A stretch of DNA of 64,000 bases from DASPKM01 sp035628135 (GTDB taxonomy: Bacteria > Bacteroidota > Bacteroidia > Chitinophagales > Chitinophagaceae): assembly GCA_035628135.1 (NCBI GenBank), contig DASPKM010000010.1, forward strand, positions 1,178,001 through 1,242,000, written 5' to 3'. The first letter of the stretch is position 1. The number at the start of each line of letters is the position of its first letter. Shown piece after piece: positions 50,375 to 58,582 of this stretch. The position numbers and the translations under genes are program-made. Under the pieces are notes generated by a model that worked only from the letters and a program-made list of their open reading frames with translations, was not told where the DNA came from and did no database searches.

Positions 50375-52696
50375 TCAATTTTTTTTTATAACTGTAAGCA
50401 ACAAGGCAGGTAAGAAAATAAGATTGGTAAGCGTGGCCAATACCAGCGTCAGGGAAGTGAGCCATCCCAGCGATTGCGTGCCCCCAAAACCACTGAAGCA
50501 GAAAATGACAAACCCTGCTATCAGCACCAATGAGGTATACAGAATGCTGATGCCCGTTTTATGAATGGTTCCGATAACAATGTCCCTTGGGTTGGCGGCC
50601 GGTTTGGCAAGTTCCTGTTTATAGCTCACCAGAAAACGGATGGTAATATCGATGGCAATGCCCAGGGCAATGCTGAAAATAAGCACGGTGGATGGTTTCA
50701 ATGCAATGCCTGCCCATCCCATGATGCCGGCAGTAATAATGAGCGGGATGAGGTTGGGTATAAGCGAACAAAACAAAATGCGCCACGAGCGGAACAGGTA
50801 GATCATGCTTAAAGCAATGAATAAAAAGGCCCAGGCAATGCTTTCTGTAAGTCCATTGATGATAAAGCTCGTGCCTTCTAAGAACGTAACGCTGGTACCG
50901 GTAAAGGTTACATGGTATTTGCTGGAGTCGAAAACCTGTCTTGCTTTAGTTTCCGCTATTGCGAGTATTTCGGGCAGTCTTTTGCTTCCTACATCGGCCA
51001 TGTTCATGCTGATGCGCGCCCGCTGCCTTGCGGTGTCCATGAAAGAGTTGACCAGCCTCGAAAAATTATTGTCGGCGCCTGTTGAATCGCGCCTGCTGCC
51101 GAGATAGGGAAGCAGGAAACTGATGTCGAAGCTATTGGGCAATCCATAGCTGGCGCTGTCTCCATCATAATACGCCTGCCGCGCAAACTTCAATCCTTCT
51201 ACAATGGACAGCGGTTTGCCGATAATGCTTTGTGAGGCAAGGTAATTGCTGAACGAATCTATTTTTTCAAATGTCTGCAAGGGGTTGGAACGAAGCCCGT
51301 TCTTCCTGCGCGTGTCTATGACCACTTCCAGCGGCATCACGCCTTTGAAATGTGTTTCAAAAAATTTAAGGTCGGCCGAAATCGGATCGCTTTTAGGAAG
51401 GTCGTCGACGATAAATCCTTCCGACCGCAGGCGGAACAATCCTGCTACTGCCACCACCAGCATTAATCCTGTAATTCCATAAATGAGCTTTTGGTGGTTA
51501 AGCGACCAGATCTCGAGTTTGTCCAGCACCGCCAGCAGCCAGCGGTTCTCTAAATAGCGTGTATGTTTTTCTTTTGGCGCCGGCTGCATGCTTAGCACAG
51601 CAGGTATTAATATCAATGAGATGATGAACAGCAAAAATATATTGATGCCCGCCACAATGCCGAACTCCTTGAGGACAGCGCTTTTGGTCAATGCAAATAC
51701 GGCAAAGCCGATTGCCGCGGTGATATTGCAAAAAAGCGTTACTACTCCCATTCGGCTGATCATGTCCGTTAGCGCCCGCTGGCGGTTGCCGGTTTCATTG
51801 TAGGCGGTATGGTATTTGTTCAGGAAGTAAATGCAATTGGGTATGCCTATTACCACTACCAGCGGTGGTATCAGCGCGTTCAGCAAAGTGATGTGGTAGC
51901 CCAGCAGGTGCATGGTGCCGAAGCTCCACACCACGCCGGTTATCACTACCGTCAGCGAAAGTAATACCGTGCCAACGCTACGGAAGCACAGCCATAATAT
52001 CAAAGCAGATAAAATAAGAGAGCCGAGCAGAAACCATTTCATTTCCGCCGATATCCTGTCGGCCAGTTTGGTACGGATCAATGGGAGTCCGCTGTAGTGC
52101 ACGGGCAGGTTGTGTTGGCGGCTAAAGATTTCCGCCCAGGATACAATTTCATCGACCACCGCTGTTCTGCCCGCCGAGTTCAACACATCTTTATTAATGC
52201 GCACGGCCAGCAGGTATGCATTGGTTTCGGGATTGTACAGCACGTTCCTGTAAAAAGGAAGATTAAGGAAAACACGGCTGGGGCTGTCCAATTCAGATTG
52301 AGACATTTCACGGGATGCAAACACCCGCGTAGCCAGCAGCTTTTCCGATAGCGTGTCTTTCAGCAGGTTGGTGGCAGAGGGCACACCCAACACGTCTTCT
52401 ACTCCGTGTACTCCACCGATATCGCGCGACAGGTTCGCGTAATCATTAAAGAAATTCTCCCGGAACATGCTATCGGTCTGAAGTCCGATCACCATCAGGT
52501 TGCCATCTTCTCCAAACGTGCGTTTGAACGACTGATATGCTTTGTATTTGGGATTGTCTAAAGGAATAGCTTTGGCAAACTCGTAGCTAAGCTTTACTTG
52601 TGAGGCATGGTAAGCAAAGAAGGCGGTGAGCAGTGCAAGGATAACCAGTAACAGATATTTCCATCTTAATACCCAACGGGCGAGTGACTCCCACAT
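50375..52696 (-). CDS. RND/MMPL-family exporter
   Basis: 773 residues. Twelve membrane helices in the two-half RND pattern: one at about 14-34, five at about 215-385, one at about 405-425 and five at about 615-770, each half with a large periplasmic domain between. Motifs GIPNCIYFLNKYH in the first half and FSIALGIAIDITIRFLVSYK in the second are typical of the HpnN/MMPL subfamily, which moves lipids or hydrophobic molecules rather than drugs. No membrane-fusion or outer-membrane partner is adjacent, as usual for this subfamily. It diverges from recO across a repeat element. Confidence 0.9.
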   Translation of the reverse strand: MWESLARWVLRWKYLLLVILALLTAFFAYHASQVKLSYEFAKAIPLDNPKYKAYQSFKRTFGEDGNLMVIGLQTDSMFRENFFNDYANLSRDIGGVHGVEDVLGVPSATNLLKDTLSEKLLATRVFASREMSQSELDSPSRVFLNLPFYRNVLYNPETNAYLLAVRINKDVLNSAGRTAVVDEIVSWAEIFSRQHNLPVHYSGLPLIRTKLADRISAEMKWFLLGSLILSALILWLCFRSVGTVLLSLTVVITGVVWSFGTMHLLGYHITLLNALIPPLVVVIGIPNCIYFLNKYHTAYNETGNRQRALTDMISRMGVVTLFCNITAAIGFAVFALTKSAVLKEFGIVAGINIFLLFIISLILIPAVLSMQPAPKEKHTRYLENRWLLAVLDKLEIWSLNHQKLIYGITGLMLVVAVAGLFRLRSEGFIVDDLPKSDPISADLKFFETHFKGVMPLEVVIDTRRKNGLRSNPLQTFEKIDSFSNYLASQSIIGKPLSIVEGLKFARQAYYDGDSASYGLPNSFDISFLLPYLGSRRDSTGADNNFSRLVNSFMDTARQRARISMNMADVGSKRLPEILAIAETKARQVFDSSKYHVTFTGTSVTFLEGTSFIINGLTESIAWAFLFIALSMIYLFRSWRILFCSLIPNLIPLIITAGIMGWAGIALKPSTVLIFSIALGIAIDITIRFLVSYKQELAKPAANPRDIVIGTIHKTGISILYTSLVLIAGFVIFCFSGFGGTQSLGWLTSLTLVLATLTNLIFLPALLLTVIKKN

Positions 52697-52789
52697 CCGG
52701 CGAATAATTTATAGCGGGTGATGTATAAACGATACGTACGAACGTATTCGCGGCAAAGAAAGTATGAAAACGCGGTGGCGCAAAATTAA

Positions 52790-52861
52790 AAGTTACGGAC
52801 AACAAGTTACGGTTCACGGCTTCAAACTCACCCGTAACGCATAACGCATAACCCGTAACTT
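52790..52861. repeat. heptamer-built inverted repeat (element 4)
   Basis: The right half is four exact heptamers, CCGTAAC/GCATAAC/GCATAAC/CCGTAAC (52832-52859). The left half is in heptamer phase with GTTACGG at 52792 and 52806, ACAACAA between, and TTCACGG at 52813. AAGTTACGG (52790) is inverted as CCGTAACTT (52853-52861). The element ends six bases before the recO GTG. Confidence 0.8.
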
Positions 52862-52867
52862 AGTTCC

Positions 52868-53608
52868 GTGGTATTGCACAAAACAAAAGGAATAGTGTTG
52901 CGCGCCGTTAAATACGGCGAAACCAGCCTTATCGTGAGCATTTATACCGAAATCTTCGGCATTCAGAGCTATATTATCAATGGGGTGCGCAAGGCCAGCA
53001 AAAAAGGCAGCGGCAAGGCCAATTTATTTCAACCCGCTTCCATACTGGACCTGGTGGTATACCACAACGAGCTGCGGCAATTGAACCGCGTGCGTGAATT
53101 TAGATGGGCGTATTTGTACCAGCACATTTTGTTCGACGTGCGCAAAAATGCGGTAGCGCTGTTCATGATAGAGCTGTTGCAGAAATGCCTGAAGCAACCC
53201 GAGCCGAACGATTCGCTTTTTTATTTTGTTGAAGACGCTTTCATCCACCTCGACAACGCTCCGGACAACGTGGTCGCAAATTATCCTTTATTTTTTGCGC
53301 TGCACCTGATGGTATTTGTAGGCATCCGCATAGATGATAATTATAATGAAGATCACGAAGTGCTCGACATGATGGAAGGCGCGTTTCAACCGGAGGTTCC
53401 GGAGCATCCTTATTACCTGGAAGGACAGGCCGCTTACATTACCTCGCAATTACTGAAAGTAATGCAACCGGCGGAGCTAAGCCAATTGCACCTGAACCAA
53501 TCCATGCGCCGGCGATTATTGCAGGCCTACCAGGAATTTTATGCCCTGCATATTGCCGAGTTCGGCGTTATGAAATCTTTACCCGTGCTGCAGGAAGTAT
53601 TGTCCTGA
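52868..53608 (+). CDS. recO: DNA repair protein RecO
   Basis: 246 residues, start GTG 52868. Recombination mediator of the RecFOR pathway that loads RecA on SSB-coated DNA. The N-terminal OB fold is clear (LHKTKGIVLRAVKYGETSLI, FGIQSYIINGVRKASKKGSG, FQPASILDLVVYH), followed by an all-helical C-terminal domain. The four-Cys zinc finger of many RecO proteins is absent, as is normal in Bacteroidota. It is convergent with the amidohydrolase gene, one base between stops. Confidence 0.93.
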   Translation: MVLHKTKGIVLRAVKYGETSLIVSIYTEIFGIQSYIINGVRKASKKGSGKANLFQPASILDLVVYHNELRQLNRVREFRWAYLYQHILFDVRKNAVALFMIELLQKCLKQPEPNDSLFYFVEDAFIHLDNAPDNVVANYPLFFALHLMVFVGIRIDDNYNEDHEVLDMMEGAFQPEVPEHPYYLEGQAAYITSQLLKVMQPAELSQLHLNQSMRRRLLQAYQEFYALHIAEFGVMKSLPVLQEVLS

Positions 53609-53609
53609 A

Positions 53610-54770
53610 TCAGGCTATCCTTTGTGCATTTTTGTAAGATGGGTCTATCAGCAACACCCCAGGCCGTTTGCCTTTTTCAAAGCTTCCGAACTTATTATCG
53701 ATCCCTAATGCTTTTGCTCCATTGATCGTGGCCCAAGCAAGCATTTGTTCATAAGGCAGATGCGGGAAATGCTGTTTCAAAGTATTCATCTCGTACAGTA
53801 TGCTCAGCTTGTTGTTGGAAGCGAGGCTGTCGGTGCCCAATACTATTTTTTGTTGGGTTTGTATGAACAGGTCAACCGGTGGCAGCAAGCCGGTGATGTA
53901 CAGGTTGGCATTTGGGCAAAGACAGAAATATAAATCAGGCCCGCGATGCCGTGCAATGAAATCCAGGTCTTGTGCGGTCGTGCAAACATTGTGCACAAGA
54001 ATGAGGGTTTGCTGGGAATAAAAATGCGGGATAAAAGCCTGCAGGCTGGTAGTGCCTGTGGGTGTAAAAAAGCTGTGATCGATCTTCATTTTTTCATACA
54101 GCCTCAGAAAATCGCCGGTCTTATTCCTGAACAAATGGTTTTCATCTTCGGTTTCCTGGTTGTGCAGGGTAAGAATGCGGTTACCCGGAAACGAAGTGAT
54201 GCGTTGTAACAATTCGAACGCTACGGAATACGGCGCGTGCGGCGCCAATGAATTGGAAGCACTGGGTGTTGCATAAAACTCAGCGTAGACATTGTAGAGA
54301 TCGGTGCTTCTTTTAAACCGTTCGGGCACTACCGCTGGCACATAACCGCTTACCTCGATGAAATTATGATAGTAGATATTTTTCTTTATTTTTTGAAATA
54401 GGCTCATGGGATTGTTGCAGATATCGCCGGCGGCTACAATTCCGTTGCGCATCATTTCCTGTTCGGCATTCGCCACTGCTTGCAGCACCACCTCTTTTTC
54501 ATCGTGCCGCTCCGTGATCACTTTGTACACAAAATCCACGAGGCCGGTTTTTTCGGGTATCCTTCCTTTCATGTGCGCCAATTCCAGGTGACCGTGGACA
54601 TTGATAAATCCCGGGCAAAGCAGGCCCTGCAGTTGCTCTGCATCCGTAGCCGCGTCATCGTCGGCAACTATGCCTTCCACCAATCCATCCTCGGTGATGA
54701 CGAGGGTGTGGCCCTCCCTGATTGTTTGCCCATCGAACAGGCTATCAGCCTTTATTTTTCTATACCGCAT
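53610..54770 (-). CDS. amidohydrolase-family metal-dependent deaminase/hydrolase
   Basis: 386 residues. An N-terminal composite beta domain (about 1-50) precedes the metal site: PGFINVHGHLELAHMKG (H-x-H), later LHNQETEDENH (His), LVHNVCTT (His) and LGTDSLASNNKLSI (Asp). This is the ATZ/TRZ-SsnA type, which hydrolyses aminated purine-like or triazine-like rings. Related enzymes deaminate aminofutalosine in menaquinone synthesis, but no other mqn gene is nearby, so I leave the substrate open. Cytosolic. It diverges from prfA. Confidence 0.88.
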   Translation of the reverse strand: MRYRKIKADSLFDGQTIREGHTLVITEDGLVEGIVADDDAATDAEQLQGLLCPGFINVHGHLELAHMKGRIPEKTGLVDFVYKVITERHDEKEVVLQAVANAEQEMMRNGIVAAGDICNNPMSLFQKIKKNIYYHNFIEVSGYVPAVVPERFKRSTDLYNVYAEFYATPSASNSLAPHAPYSVAFELLQRITSFPGNRILTLHNQETEDENHLFRNKTGDFLRLYEKMKIDHSFFTPTGTTSLQAFIPHFYSQQTLILVHNVCTTAQDLDFIARHRGPDLYFCLCPNANLYITGLLPPVDLFIQTQQKIVLGTDSLASNNKLSILYEMNTLKQHFPHLPYEQMLAWATINGAKALGIDNKFGSFEKGKRPGVLLIDPSYKNAQRIA

Positions 54771-54783
54771 ACGTGAATTGGAT

Positions 54784-54791
54784 TAACTTTG
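54784..54791 (+). promoter_or_regulatory. -7 promoter box of prfA
   Basis: TAACTTTG matches TAnnTTTG and would give a leader of about 85 bases including the hairpin at 54837-54860. Confidence 0.55.
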
Positions 54792-54836
54792 CGCACTTCT
54801 AAAACTGCAACAGAAGTGCCTGCCTATCGGCAGTCA

Positions 54837-54860
54837 GGCCTGCCTGCCGACAGGCAGGCC
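54837..54860 (+). repeat. GC-rich palindromic element in the prfA leader
   Basis: GGCCTGCCTG (54837-54846) and CAGGCAGGCC (54851-54860) form a perfect ten-base stem around CCGA. A weaker copy (GCCTGCC...GGCAGTCAGGC) precedes it at 54818-54839. The core recurs at 18249 and inside alaS. It lies 21 bases before the start codon. Confidence 0.7.
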
Positions 54861-54881
54861 CATAAAAATAGTTGAAAAAAC

Positions 54882-55946
54882 ATGCTGGATAAATTAGAGG
54901 CAATCAAGGCCCGGTTCGACGACCTGGGGGTAGCGCTTACGAATCCTGAAGTGGTGAACGATAACAAGCGTTTCAGCCAGCTCAGCAAGGAATATCGCAG
55001 CCTGGAAAAGATCATCGATGCTTACCAGCAATACAAAAAATTACTGGACGACCTGGAATTTAACCGCGAAGCATTGCACGGTGATGATGAGGAATTGCGC
55101 GACCTGGCCAAGGTAGAAGCGCCGGGACTGGAAGAACAAAAGGAAAACCTAGAAGCGCATATCCGTCAGTTGCTCATACCCAAGGACCCGCAGGATGAGA
55201 AAAATGCCATCCTTGAAATTCGTGCCGGCACCGGTGGTGATGAGGCCAGCCTGTTTGCGGGCGACCTCCTGCGCATGTACATCCGCTATTGCGAACGCAA
55301 GGGTTGGAAAACGGCCATCCTTAGCGAAAACGAAGGAACGGTAGGAGGTTATAAAGAAGTACAGGTAGAAGTGATCGGGGAGGATGTGTATGGCACTCTG
55401 AAATTCGAAAGCGGGGTGCACCGCGTACAGCGGGTGCCCGATACCGAGGCGAGCGGCAGGGTGCATACCAGTGCTGCCACCGTGGCGGTAATGCCCGAGG
55501 CCGAAGAAGTGGATGTGGAAGTAAAGGACAGCGATGTAAAAATGGACACGGCCCGAAGCGGCGGCGCGGGCGGGCAGAATGTGAATAAAGTAGAAACCAA
55601 GGTAATTCTCACGCACTTGCCTACCGGCACAGTTGTCATGTGCCAGACCGAACGCACCCAACTGGCAAACCGCGAAAAGGCCATGCAAATGCTGCGCACC
55701 AAGCTGTACGAGGAACAAGTGCGCAAGCAGGAAGAAGAGATCAGCCGCCACCGCAAAAGCCTGGTAAGCACCGGCGACCGCAGCGCCAAGATAAGGACGT
55801 ATAATTTCCCACAGGGACGGGTAACCGATCATCGCATCGGGCTCACCCTTTACAATTTACAGGAGGTGCTGAACGGGGGCATCCAGGAATTGATCGAAAA
55901 GCTCCAGTTTGCGGAAAATGCAGAGAAAATGTCCAGGTCCAATTGA
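54882..55946 (+). CDS. prfA: peptide chain release factor 1
   Basis: 354 residues. Terminates translation at UAA and UAG. The catalytic GGQ is G230-G231-Q232 in SGGAGGQNVNK. The stop-codon recognition tripeptide of the RF1 type reads P-D-T in RVQRVPDTEASGRVHTSAAT (commonly P-A-T; RF2 has S-P-F). The N-terminal coiled domain (about 1-100) and the RHRKSLVSTGDRSAKIRTYNFPQ-type segment (split here as HRKSLVSTGD and KIRTYNFPQGRVTDHR) are complete. Start ATG 54882 follows GTTGAAAAAAC with no Shine-Dalgarno sequence. Confidence 0.96.
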   Translation: MLDKLEAIKARFDDLGVALTNPEVVNDNKRFSQLSKEYRSLEKIIDAYQQYKKLLDDLEFNREALHGDDEELRDLAKVEAPGLEEQKENLEAHIRQLLIPKDPQDEKNAILEIRAGTGGDEASLFAGDLLRMYIRYCERKGWKTAILSENEGTVGGYKEVQVEVIGEDVYGTLKFESGVHRVQRVPDTEASGRVHTSAATVAVMPEAEEVDVEVKDSDVKMDTARSGGAGGQNVNKVETKVILTHLPTGTVVMCQTERTQLANREKAMQMLRTKLYEEQVRKQEEEISRHRKSLVSTGDRSAKIRTYNFPQGRVTDHRIGLTLYNLQEVLNGGIQELIEKLQFAENAEKMSRSN

Positions 55947-56055
55947 CACGGCTCCACATTTTCAAAAAAATTATTCGAGGCTGATTAACAATATTTTGGC
56001 TGTCAGGACCGGGCTTTTAAACCTTCCTTAACAACAAAACTCACACTATCGGCAT

Positions 56056-56063
56056 TAGTTTTG
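56056..56063 (+). promoter_or_regulatory. -7 promoter box of a candidate small RNA
   Basis: TAGTTTTG matches TAnnTTTG about 110 bases after the prfA stop and points towards the terminator at 56143. No TTTG is obvious at -33. Confidence 0.4.
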
Positions 56064-56067
56064 CGTT

Positions 56068-56173
56068 ATAGAATTCATAGTTCTTAACAGAACATATTCT
56101 CAAAGCAGTCAATTTTCTCATAAGCAGTTAGTTTTGGTTACGGCCCCTGTTTCCACAGGGGCTAATTTTTTAT
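56068..56173 (+). ncRNA. candidate small RNA between prfA and the vanZ-like gene
   Basis: A roughly 105-base non-coding stretch starts after a -7 box and ends in a strong terminator. It contains GTTCTTAACAGAAC (GTTCT/AGAAC hairpin at 56090-56103) and AGCAGT repeats (56105, 56133). No open frame of note. It may instead be the 3' end of the prfA transcript. Confidence 0.4.
56143..56173 (+). terminator. rho-independent terminator
   Basis: GCCCCTGT (56143-56150) and ACAGGGGC (56155-56162) pair around TTCC, followed by TAATTTTTTA. It is oriented for plus-strand transcripts, about 200 bases after prfA. Confidence 0.88.
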
Positions 56174-56198
56174 AGCAACTGCTCATTGCCTCCGCAAC

Positions 56199-56597
56199 CT
56201 AACGGTTGGCCCTTATGCGAAGAATCCAGATTGTTGCAAAATAACCACATAATGCGCCGCAGATATCTGCAACAATGTCTCCCATGTCGAAGCTGCGCCG
56301 CGGAATGAAATTGTATTGAAAAAATTCTACGCCGATGCCGTACAAGGCAATGAGGAATAAAATGCCCCACGCGGTATTTTTCGTAAGAGTATTGTTACGG
56401 TGGAAAAAGAATAGTATCCAGAAAAACGCCAACCCGCCGAATAGGCCCAGGTGTGCAATTTTGTCAAGATGCGGCACGTGAAAAAGCCCGGAACCTTCGA
56501 ACAGGGAGCCCGGCAAGCTAAGTAAAATTTGTGTGAAGATGGTCCAGCCCAGGGGTACGTATAACTTGCGGCTAGTTTTTATCAGGCGCCAAAACAT
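56199..56597 (-). CDS. VanZ-like membrane protein
   Basis: 132 residues, four membrane helices (about 14-30, 48-66, 74-92 and 106-126). The VanZ pattern HLDKIAHLGLFGGLAFFW and GIGVEFFQYNFIPRRSFDMG with DIVADICGALCGYF is clear. VanZ-like proteins can lower teicoplanin binding but in most genomes have an unknown envelope role. It is the last gene of a possible transcript behind the sigma/anti-sigma pair (20-base gap). Confidence 0.88.
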   Translation of the reverse strand: MFWRLIKTSRKLYVPLGWTIFTQILLSLPGSLFEGSGLFHVPHLDKIAHLGLFGGLAFFWILFFFHRNNTLTKNTAWGILFLIALYGIGVEFFQYNFIPRRSFDMGDIVADICGALCGYFATIWILRIRANR

Positions 56598-56617
56598 GCG
56601 CGAAGGTAATTATTAGT

Positions 56618-57436
56618 CTACAGCGCGCCATACACATACATGGCTTCCATGGTGGGAGCCGGACTGCCGCCCTCGTTTTCCAGTGTAATGGCGAACGCCT
56701 GCGCCGCGGGAATATTTTTCATTGATTTTACCGCCACGGTATTGCTCCATTGCAGCATGCCCGCGTCAACCGGTTTGCCATTTACAATGGCCCAGAGCTG
56801 GTACTGCTTACCGGTTGCCGGTTGCGGCAGGTTATTTACCAGCAGGTATACGTCTTTCGATTTCGTATCCCAATAAACAGTGGCCATGCTTTCGGGAAAC
56901 TTAGCCGTTCCTTTCATGCGCACTACGGCCATGCCGGTATCTCTTATGCGGTCCATGGAAGATTGATAGGCCGTTAGCTGGGCCCTCATGGAATCTTCTC
57001 GTTGCGCGTATTCTGTTTGTGCGGTGAGATAAAGATTTTTGTAGGTCTTTACCTCGTTCATATAATAAATATTAAGGGCCGCGCTGCCGAGCAGCAACAC
57101 AATGGAGGCGGCCGCGGCATACTTCCACCAGGGCGCTACCACCACAGGAACTTGTTCCGCTTGTTCGGGATCTGCAACAATGGTATTGCCGTTTGATTTT
57201 AATTTGTCGGCTTCCACTTCCAGCTCGGCCAATACCTTACTCTTCACATGCACCGGTGGCTTAATGGCATTTGCAAGGGCCTGCTCCTCCAACAGCTTCT
57301 CGAAAGCGTCGCGGGCCATCCGCACTTCGTGGTGTGCGGCGGCCATGCGCTCGAACTCGGCCATTTCTTCCTTGCTGGCCAGTCCCAGTACGTAGCTTTC
57401 TACTATCCCGCTCGCTATGTATTCTTTTACGTTCAC
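56618..57436 (-). CDS. RskA-type anti-sigma factor
   Basis: 272 residues. The N-terminal cytosolic sigma-binding domain (about 1-60, EYIASGIVESYVLGLASKEE) is of the ZAS-less RskA type. One membrane helix follows at about 106-125 (YAAAASIVLLLGSAALNIYY), then an external coiled stretch and the RskA C-terminal domain (about 170-270: VYWDTKSKDVYLLVNNLPQP, KQYQLWAIVNGKPVDAGML, FAITLENEGGSPAPTMEAMY). It holds the adjacent ECF sigma factor at the membrane until cleaved. Two bases separate it from the sigma gene. Confidence 0.92.
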   Translation of the reverse strand: MNVKEYIASGIVESYVLGLASKEEMAEFERMAAAHHEVRMARDAFEKLLEEQALANAIKPPVHVKSKVLAELEVEADKLKSNGNTIVADPEQAEQVPVVVAPWWKYAAAASIVLLLGSAALNIYYMNEVKTYKNLYLTAQTEYAQREDSMRAQLTAYQSSMDRIRDTGMAVVRMKGTAKFPESMATVYWDTKSKDVYLLVNNLPQPATGKQYQLWAIVNGKPVDAGMLQWSNTVAVKSMKNIPAAQAFAITLENEGGSPAPTMEAMYVYGAL

Positions 57437-57438
57437 AG

Positions 57439-57978
57439 TTATTGCAAATAATTTCTTAGTTGTATCAATGCTGTACGGATCCTTGTTTTTACAGTACCTA
57501 GTGGAATGCCTTCCAATGCTGCTATCTCTTCGTGCGTATATCCTTTAAAATAGGCCAGCTCCACCAACACGCGCTGTTCGTCCTTCAACTTCTCCAATAT
57601 CTTCTTCAATCCTATATAATCCACGTTCTGCGTCTGCACATATCTGCCAGAATTTACGTTATCGCCTAACGGCTGGTTTTTTCGGGAATTCTGGTATGTT
57701 TTGGAACGCAGCGTATCGATGGACGCATTGCGTGCAATGTTCAGCATCCAGGTAAACAGCCGTCCCTTCATGGGATCGTAGGTTTCTATTTTTCGCCAGA
57801 TATTCAAAAATACTTCCTGCAAAACATCGTTGGCAACCTGGGCTTCCTGCACAATGGGCAATATAACACCGTACAATGCAGACGAATAGTTGTCGTACAG
57901 GTAATTGAATGCCCGGTTGTCTTTTTCTTTCAATAAGCCAACCAGGTCAGATTCCGTATATGTGGTGTTGGTCTCCAA
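57439..57978 (-). CDS. ECF sigma factor of SigK type
   Basis: 179 residues. Region 2 (about 15-80: FNYLYDNYSSALYGVILPIV, DVLQEVFLNIWRKIETYDP, RLFTWMLNIARNASIDTLRS) and region 4 (about 125-178: LVELAYFKGYTHEEIAALEG, IPLGTVKTRIRTALIQLRNY) are complete. It is the SigK/RpoE-like type that pairs with RskA anti-sigma factors, encoded immediately downstream. Its regulon is probably envelope or oxidative stress. The bidirectional terminator at 58011 isolates it from gcvH. Confidence 0.94.
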   Translation of the reverse strand: METNTTYTESDLVGLLKEKDNRAFNYLYDNYSSALYGVILPIVQEAQVANDVLQEVFLNIWRKIETYDPMKGRLFTWMLNIARNASIDTLRSKTYQNSRKNQPLGDNVNSGRYVQTQNVDYIGLKKILEKLKDEQRVLVELAYFKGYTHEEIAALEGIPLGTVKTRIRTALIQLRNYLQ

Positions 57979-58010
57979 ATAAGTTCGATAGGAGCGGTTG
58001 AAGTTACAAA

Positions 58011-58043
58011 ATAAAAGAGTGGCTGTTAACCACTCCTTTTTTG
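58011..58043. terminator. bidirectional terminator between gcvH and the sigma gene
   Basis: GAGTGG (58017-58022) and CCACTC (58030-58035) form the stem, with CTTTTTT on the plus side and TTTTATTTTG on the minus side. It should end gcvH transcription in the minus direction. Confidence 0.78.
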
Positions 58044-58085
58044 AAGGATATATACGATAATAATATTGGTTTGGATTTGAAGTTC

Positions 58086-58123
58086 AATAATCAATGATTA
58101 ATAATTAAAAATTATTGATTATT
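58086..58123. repeat. heptamer-like AT inverted repeat (element 5)
   Basis: AATAATCAAT (58086-58095) is inverted as ATTGATTATT (58114-58123); inside, AATAATT (58100) is inverted as AATTATT (58110). Units are AATAATC/ATTATTN like those at 21490 and 28730. It ends inside the gcvH stop codon. Confidence 0.7.
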
Positions 58124-58499
58124 AGTGCACCAGGTTTTTGTAAGCATCGGCCTTCATCAACTGGTCTATATCGCCGGGGTGGGCGGGCTTTAATTTTACC
58201 ATCCAGCCCTCGCCGTAAGGATCGGTGTTGACCAATTCGGGATTGGCGGCCAAAGCCGGATTGAGCTCGACAATGGTTCCTGCAACGGGTAGATACAAAT
58301 CCGACACGGTTTTAACGGCTTCCACCGTTCCAAAAACATCGCCGGCATGAAGGCCTTTGCCGATGGTTTCTACTTCTACATATACAATGTCTCCCAGTTC
58401 GCGCTGGGCAAAATCAGTAATGCCAACAGTGGCAATATCGCCTTCCAGGCGTAACCATTCATGGTCTTTCGTGTAACGGAGATCGTCAGGAAAATTCAT
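58122..58499 (-). CDS. gcvH: glycine cleavage system H protein
   Basis: 125 residues. Lipoylated carrier shuttling the aminomethyl group between P and T proteins. The lipoyl lysine is K63 in GTVEAVKTVSDLYLP, and the start RYTKDHEWLR and GITDFAQRELGDIVYVE are typical. The P and T genes are not in the window. Length normal. Confidence 0.95.
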   Translation of the reverse strand: MNFPDDLRYTKDHEWLRLEGDIATVGITDFAQRELGDIVYVEVETIGKGLHAGDVFGTVEAVKTVSDLYLPVAGTIVELNPALAANPELVNTDPYGEGWMVKLKPAHPGDIDQLMKADAYKNLVH

Positions 58500-58582
58500 C
58501 TGGTTGAAATTTTATTTTTCTTCTTCGTAAAAGAAACGGTGCAAAGATTAGGAAAACTGGGCGACTTAATGCAGCGGCCTGA

